Assembly: GCA_937952285.1 (NCBI GenBank)
Contig: CALFZE010000004.1
Location: 1-39,272 of the forward strand
DNA: 39,272 nt
Direction of reading: 5' to 3'
From: UBA2428 sp002343545
Lineage (GTDB): Bacteria; Bdellovibrionota; UBA2428
Positions within the stretch are counted from its first letter, which is position 1. Each line of letters opens with the position of its first letter. The notes under the pieces were generated by a model. That model was not told where the DNA came from, searched no databases, and saw only the letters and a list, made by a program, of their open reading frames with translations. The translations under genes and the position numbers were made by a program. Below, piece after piece: positions 37,251 to 39,272 of this stretch.

Positions 37251-38699
37251 ATGCACACGGGTATTTGGCGTCGCATCGTCCTCGAGAACGCCCTCGACGC
37301 GGTCGTCGGCGTCGACCACGAGGACCAGATCATCGACTGGAATCGGCAGGCCGAACAGACTTTCGGATGGCTAGCCAAAGAGGCTATCGGTTCTGCGATG
37401 GCGGACATTCTCGTGCCGCCGGAGTTCCGCGACGCTTACCGCATCGAGAGAGAGAAGCTTCTTTCCACGGGACCGGAGGCGATACCAAACCGGCGCATCG
37501 AGCTCCAGGCGCTCCATCGCGATGGCCGGCGAATCCTCATCGAGGTGACCGTCATTCCCATCCAGGTTCACGGAGCCTACCGCGTCTATTCTTTCGCGCG
37601 CGACATCGGCGCGGCCCGCAAAACGCAAAGCCAACTCAAGCTCCTGAGCGACGCGCTCGAGAACAGCCTGAACGCTTTCGACATCGTGGACGCCGAGGGA
37701 CGCTTCATCTACGCCAACCGCACCTACCTCAAGATGTGGGGCTACGAGCGCCTGGAAGAAATCCTCGGCACTTCGCCCGCGGACCACTGCGAAGATCCCG
37801 CGATCCCCGGCCGCATCATCGCCGAGCTCAAGGCGCGGGGGGAATGCGAAATCGAGTTCGTCGCGCGCCGACGCGACGGCAGCACTTTCGACGTGCTCAT
37901 GTGGGCGCGGCTCGCGCACGACGCCGAGGGCCGCGAGGTTTACCCCACGACGGCGATCGACATCACGGAACGAAAGCGGGCCGAAACCGCCCTGAAGGAA
38001 GCGATCCGTACCCGCGACGAGTTCATCAGCATCTGCTCCCACGAGCTCCGCACCCCCGTCACCTCCATGCGCTTGCAGTTCCAGGTCGCGGCGCGCCAGC
38101 TCGAGCGGGGCGACGAAGAGGCGATTTCGCGAAAGGCCATCGCCAAACGCATCGCCAACTCGAATCGACAGCTCGACCGCATGACGAACCTCATCGAAGA
38201 CATGCTGGACGTCTCGCGCATCGCCGCGGGCAAGCTCCACCTGAAACGCGAGACCGTCGACCTCGGCGGGCTTTGCGAGGAAGTCGTCGAACGCTTTCAG
38301 GACCATTACTCGTTGCTCGGGCTCTCGCTCGTCTTCGAGAATCCGCGCCCCGGCACGACGGTTACGGTCGATCCCTACCGAATGGAGCAGGTCCTCTCGA
38401 ATCTTTTCACGAACGCGGTCAAGTACGGCGCCGGCGGGCCCGTGCGGGTCTCCCTCGAAGTCGAAGCGGGAAGCGTTCGTTTGCGCGTAAAGGACCACGG
38501 CATCGGCATCGCGCCCGAGAATTTGGAGCGAATCTTCGATCGCTTCGAAAGGGCCGTGCCCTCCGACAACATCGGGGGCCTCGGCCTGGGGCTCTACATT
38601 AGCCGCCAAATCGTCGAAACCCACGGCGGCCGCATCTGGGCGGAAAGCGAGACGGGCCGGGGATCCACCTTCGTCGTCGAGCTCCCGCTCACGACTTAA
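37251..38699 (+). CDS. PAS-PAS sensor histidine kinase
   Basis: A 482-residue cytosolic kinase. Two PAS domains (about 7-120 and 128-245; the second begins LKLLSDALENSLNAFDIVDA and ends YPTTAIDITERK) precede the kinase core: H box FISICSHELRTPVTSM with H264, N box NLFTNAVKYG, G1 DHGIGIAPENL, F box FDRFERAV and G2 GLGLGLYISRQIV. No transmembrane segment, so it senses an internal signal, perhaps redox or a small molecule through PAS. The partner is probably the divergent CheY-like protein. Its stop codon overlaps the convergent Hpt gene stop by 4 bp (TTAA). Confidence 0.93.
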   Translation: MHTGIWRRIVLENALDAVVGVDHEDQIIDWNRQAEQTFGWLAKEAIGSAMADILVPPEFRDAYRIEREKLLSTGPEAIPNRRIELQALHRDGRRILIEVTVIPIQVHGAYRVYSFARDIGAARKTQSQLKLLSDALENSLNAFDIVDAEGRFIYANRTYLKMWGYERLEEILGTSPADHCEDPAIPGRIIAELKARGECEIEFVARRRDGSTFDVLMWARLAHDAEGREVYPTTAIDITERKRAETALKEAIRTRDEFISICSHELRTPVTSMRLQFQVAARQLERGDEEAISRKAIAKRIANSNRQLDRMTNLIEDMLDVSRIAAGKLHLKRETVDLGGLCEEVVERFQDHYSLLGLSLVFENPRPGTTVTVDPYRMEQVLSNLFTNAVKYGAGGPVRVSLEVEAGSVRLRVKDHGIGIAPENLERIFDRFERAVPSDNIGGLGLGLYISRQIVETHGGRIWAESETGRGSTFVVELPLTT

Positions 38700-39272
38700 A
38701 CCACGACGATCCGCGAGTTTTCCCAGGCGCTTCTCACGTCCCGAAAGATGAGCTCGACCCGCTCGAGTTCGCCGGCCTTGGCGGCATTCTCCAGCGCATG
38801 GCTCAGCTCCGCGATACGCCGGTAGCCGAAAGATCCCGTGACGCCCTTGAACGCGTGGGCCAAATCCTGCACCCGGATCCAGTCCCCCCGACGGATCGCC
38901 TCCTCGAGACGATCCAGATCCGCGCGGCGATTCTTCGAAAAACGCTCCAGCAGCGGAACGAGGCGTCGCTTGACGTGGATGACGTTATCCGAGACGACAT
39001 CCGCAGCGGCGGCGGGAACCGCGAACGTGATCTTCACGGGATGCCGCTGGGCTTCGGCTTTCGGACGCCAAAAGGATAGGAGGCGAGACGCGCGCCGAAG
39101 CACGCCAACGAGCCCAAGTCCGCCGACGATCCAGAGAAGCGAAGCCTCCCGAGAACCATTCCACGCGAGCGCGCCCAGACCCAGCGCGACGAGCGCCCCC
39201 ACGAATGCCTTTCCCAAACGACCGACCTTCCCCGAGCCCTTCCCCGGACCCTTGTCCCGCCGAACATCGCTC
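38696..39272 (-). CDS. Membrane-anchored Hpt phosphotransfer protein, 5' end beyond window
   Basis: The frame is open from the right edge to TAA at 38698-38696. If it begins at TTG 39217 it is 173 residues; upstream codons (a basic Lys/Gly-rich stretch) remain open to the edge, so the true start may lie outside. Two hydrophobic segments (about 4-19 and 27-41 in the TTG numbering) precede a C-terminal histidine phosphotransfer domain: DLAHAFKGVTGSFG with the phosphoacceptor H121 in the HxxKG motif. Hpt domains relay phosphate between kinase and response regulator. A membrane anchor is unusual for a stand-alone Hpt, which suggests a larger hybrid protein or a tethered relay. Confidence 0.7.
   Translation of the reverse strand, partial: SDVRRDKGPGKGSGKVGRLGKAFVGALVALGLGALAWNGSREASLLWIVGGLGLVGVLRRASRLLSFWRPKAEAQRHPVKITFAVPAAAADVVSDNVIHVKRRLVPLLERFSKNRRADLDRLEEAIRRGDWIRVQDLAHAFKGVTGSFGYRRIAELSHALENAAKAGELERVELIFRDVRSAWENSRIVVV

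Overview
This 39.3 kb window is a GC-rich (by eye mid-60s percent), very gene-dense piece of a Gram-negative bacterial chromosome. Signs of an outer membrane are lipoproteins with lipobox cysteines, a beta-barrel porin ending in Phe, a Blc-type lipocalin and several Sec signal peptides. A methyl-accepting receptor behind a sigma-28-type promoter implies motility. YheU, DUF2239, ElbB, DUF1428 and tryptophan dioxygenase/kynureninase, together with many small exported orphans, suggest a proteobacterium-like lineage, possibly Bdellovibrionota/Oligoflexia. That placement is inference. I see no rRNA, tRNA, CRISPR array, transposase or phage module, and no stretch over 300 bases without a gene.

Layout. 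1-600 (-): C-terminally truncated orphan gene, AT-richer than the rest. 739-3702 (+): Hsp70-like protein and ABC-F ATPase. 3775-6312: exported coiled-coil protein, a degenerate lipid-kinase-like protein (-) and a GIY-YIG nuclease. 6397-9450 (-): SWIM/SNF2 helicase. 9478-12569 (+): thiamin salvage operon (promoter, TPP riboswitch, thiM-thiE fusion, thiD, tenA). 12550-14387: exported S1/P1 nuclease (-) and an exported orphan. 14391-17036: metallo-beta-lactamase-fold protein plus RsuA (-), divergent from TapT (DTW). 17064-18445: lipocalin and dienelactone hydrolase. 18455-19816 (-): YheU and DinB with a perfect palindrome between them. 19955-21979: lipoprotein, a 144-bp inverted-repeat element, DUF2239 and an exported orphan. 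22022-24303: tryptophan 2,3-dioxygenase and kynureninase. 24293-25483 (-): DEAD-box helicase. 25533-27940: XRE-cupin regulator (-) divergent from an SDR/QueA-like operon. 28034-29193: DUF1428 and ElbB. 29282-32001: chemoreceptor/porin operon. 32113-32864: YqjD/YqjE-like pair. 32943-36683: OmpA-like lipoprotein (-), secreted zincin, Cys-rich exported protein, LLM oxidoreductase and a 57-residue polar protein. 36768-39272: response regulator (-), PAS histidine kinase (+) and membrane-anchored Hpt protein (-, runs off the right edge).

How genes work together. The thiamin block salvages thiazole and pyrimidine under TPP control; no de novo thiamin gene is in view. The dioxygenase/kynureninase pair would degrade tryptophan to anthranilate if a formamidase exists elsewhere. 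RsuA and TapT modify 16S rRNA and tRNA. Response regulator, kinase and Hpt protein form a plausible phosphorelay.

The most striking window-wide signal is promoter placement. In at least ten genes the -10 box ends 6-8 nt before the start codon, which predicts leaderless or near-leaderless mRNAs. Other genes have ordinary Shine-Dalgarno sites. Other points worth a look are the 144-bp inverted-repeat element, the DinB palindrome, a perfect inverted repeat over the start of the LLM oxidoreductase, the autoregulatory operator of the XRE-cupin gene, and the chemoreceptor/porin coupling.
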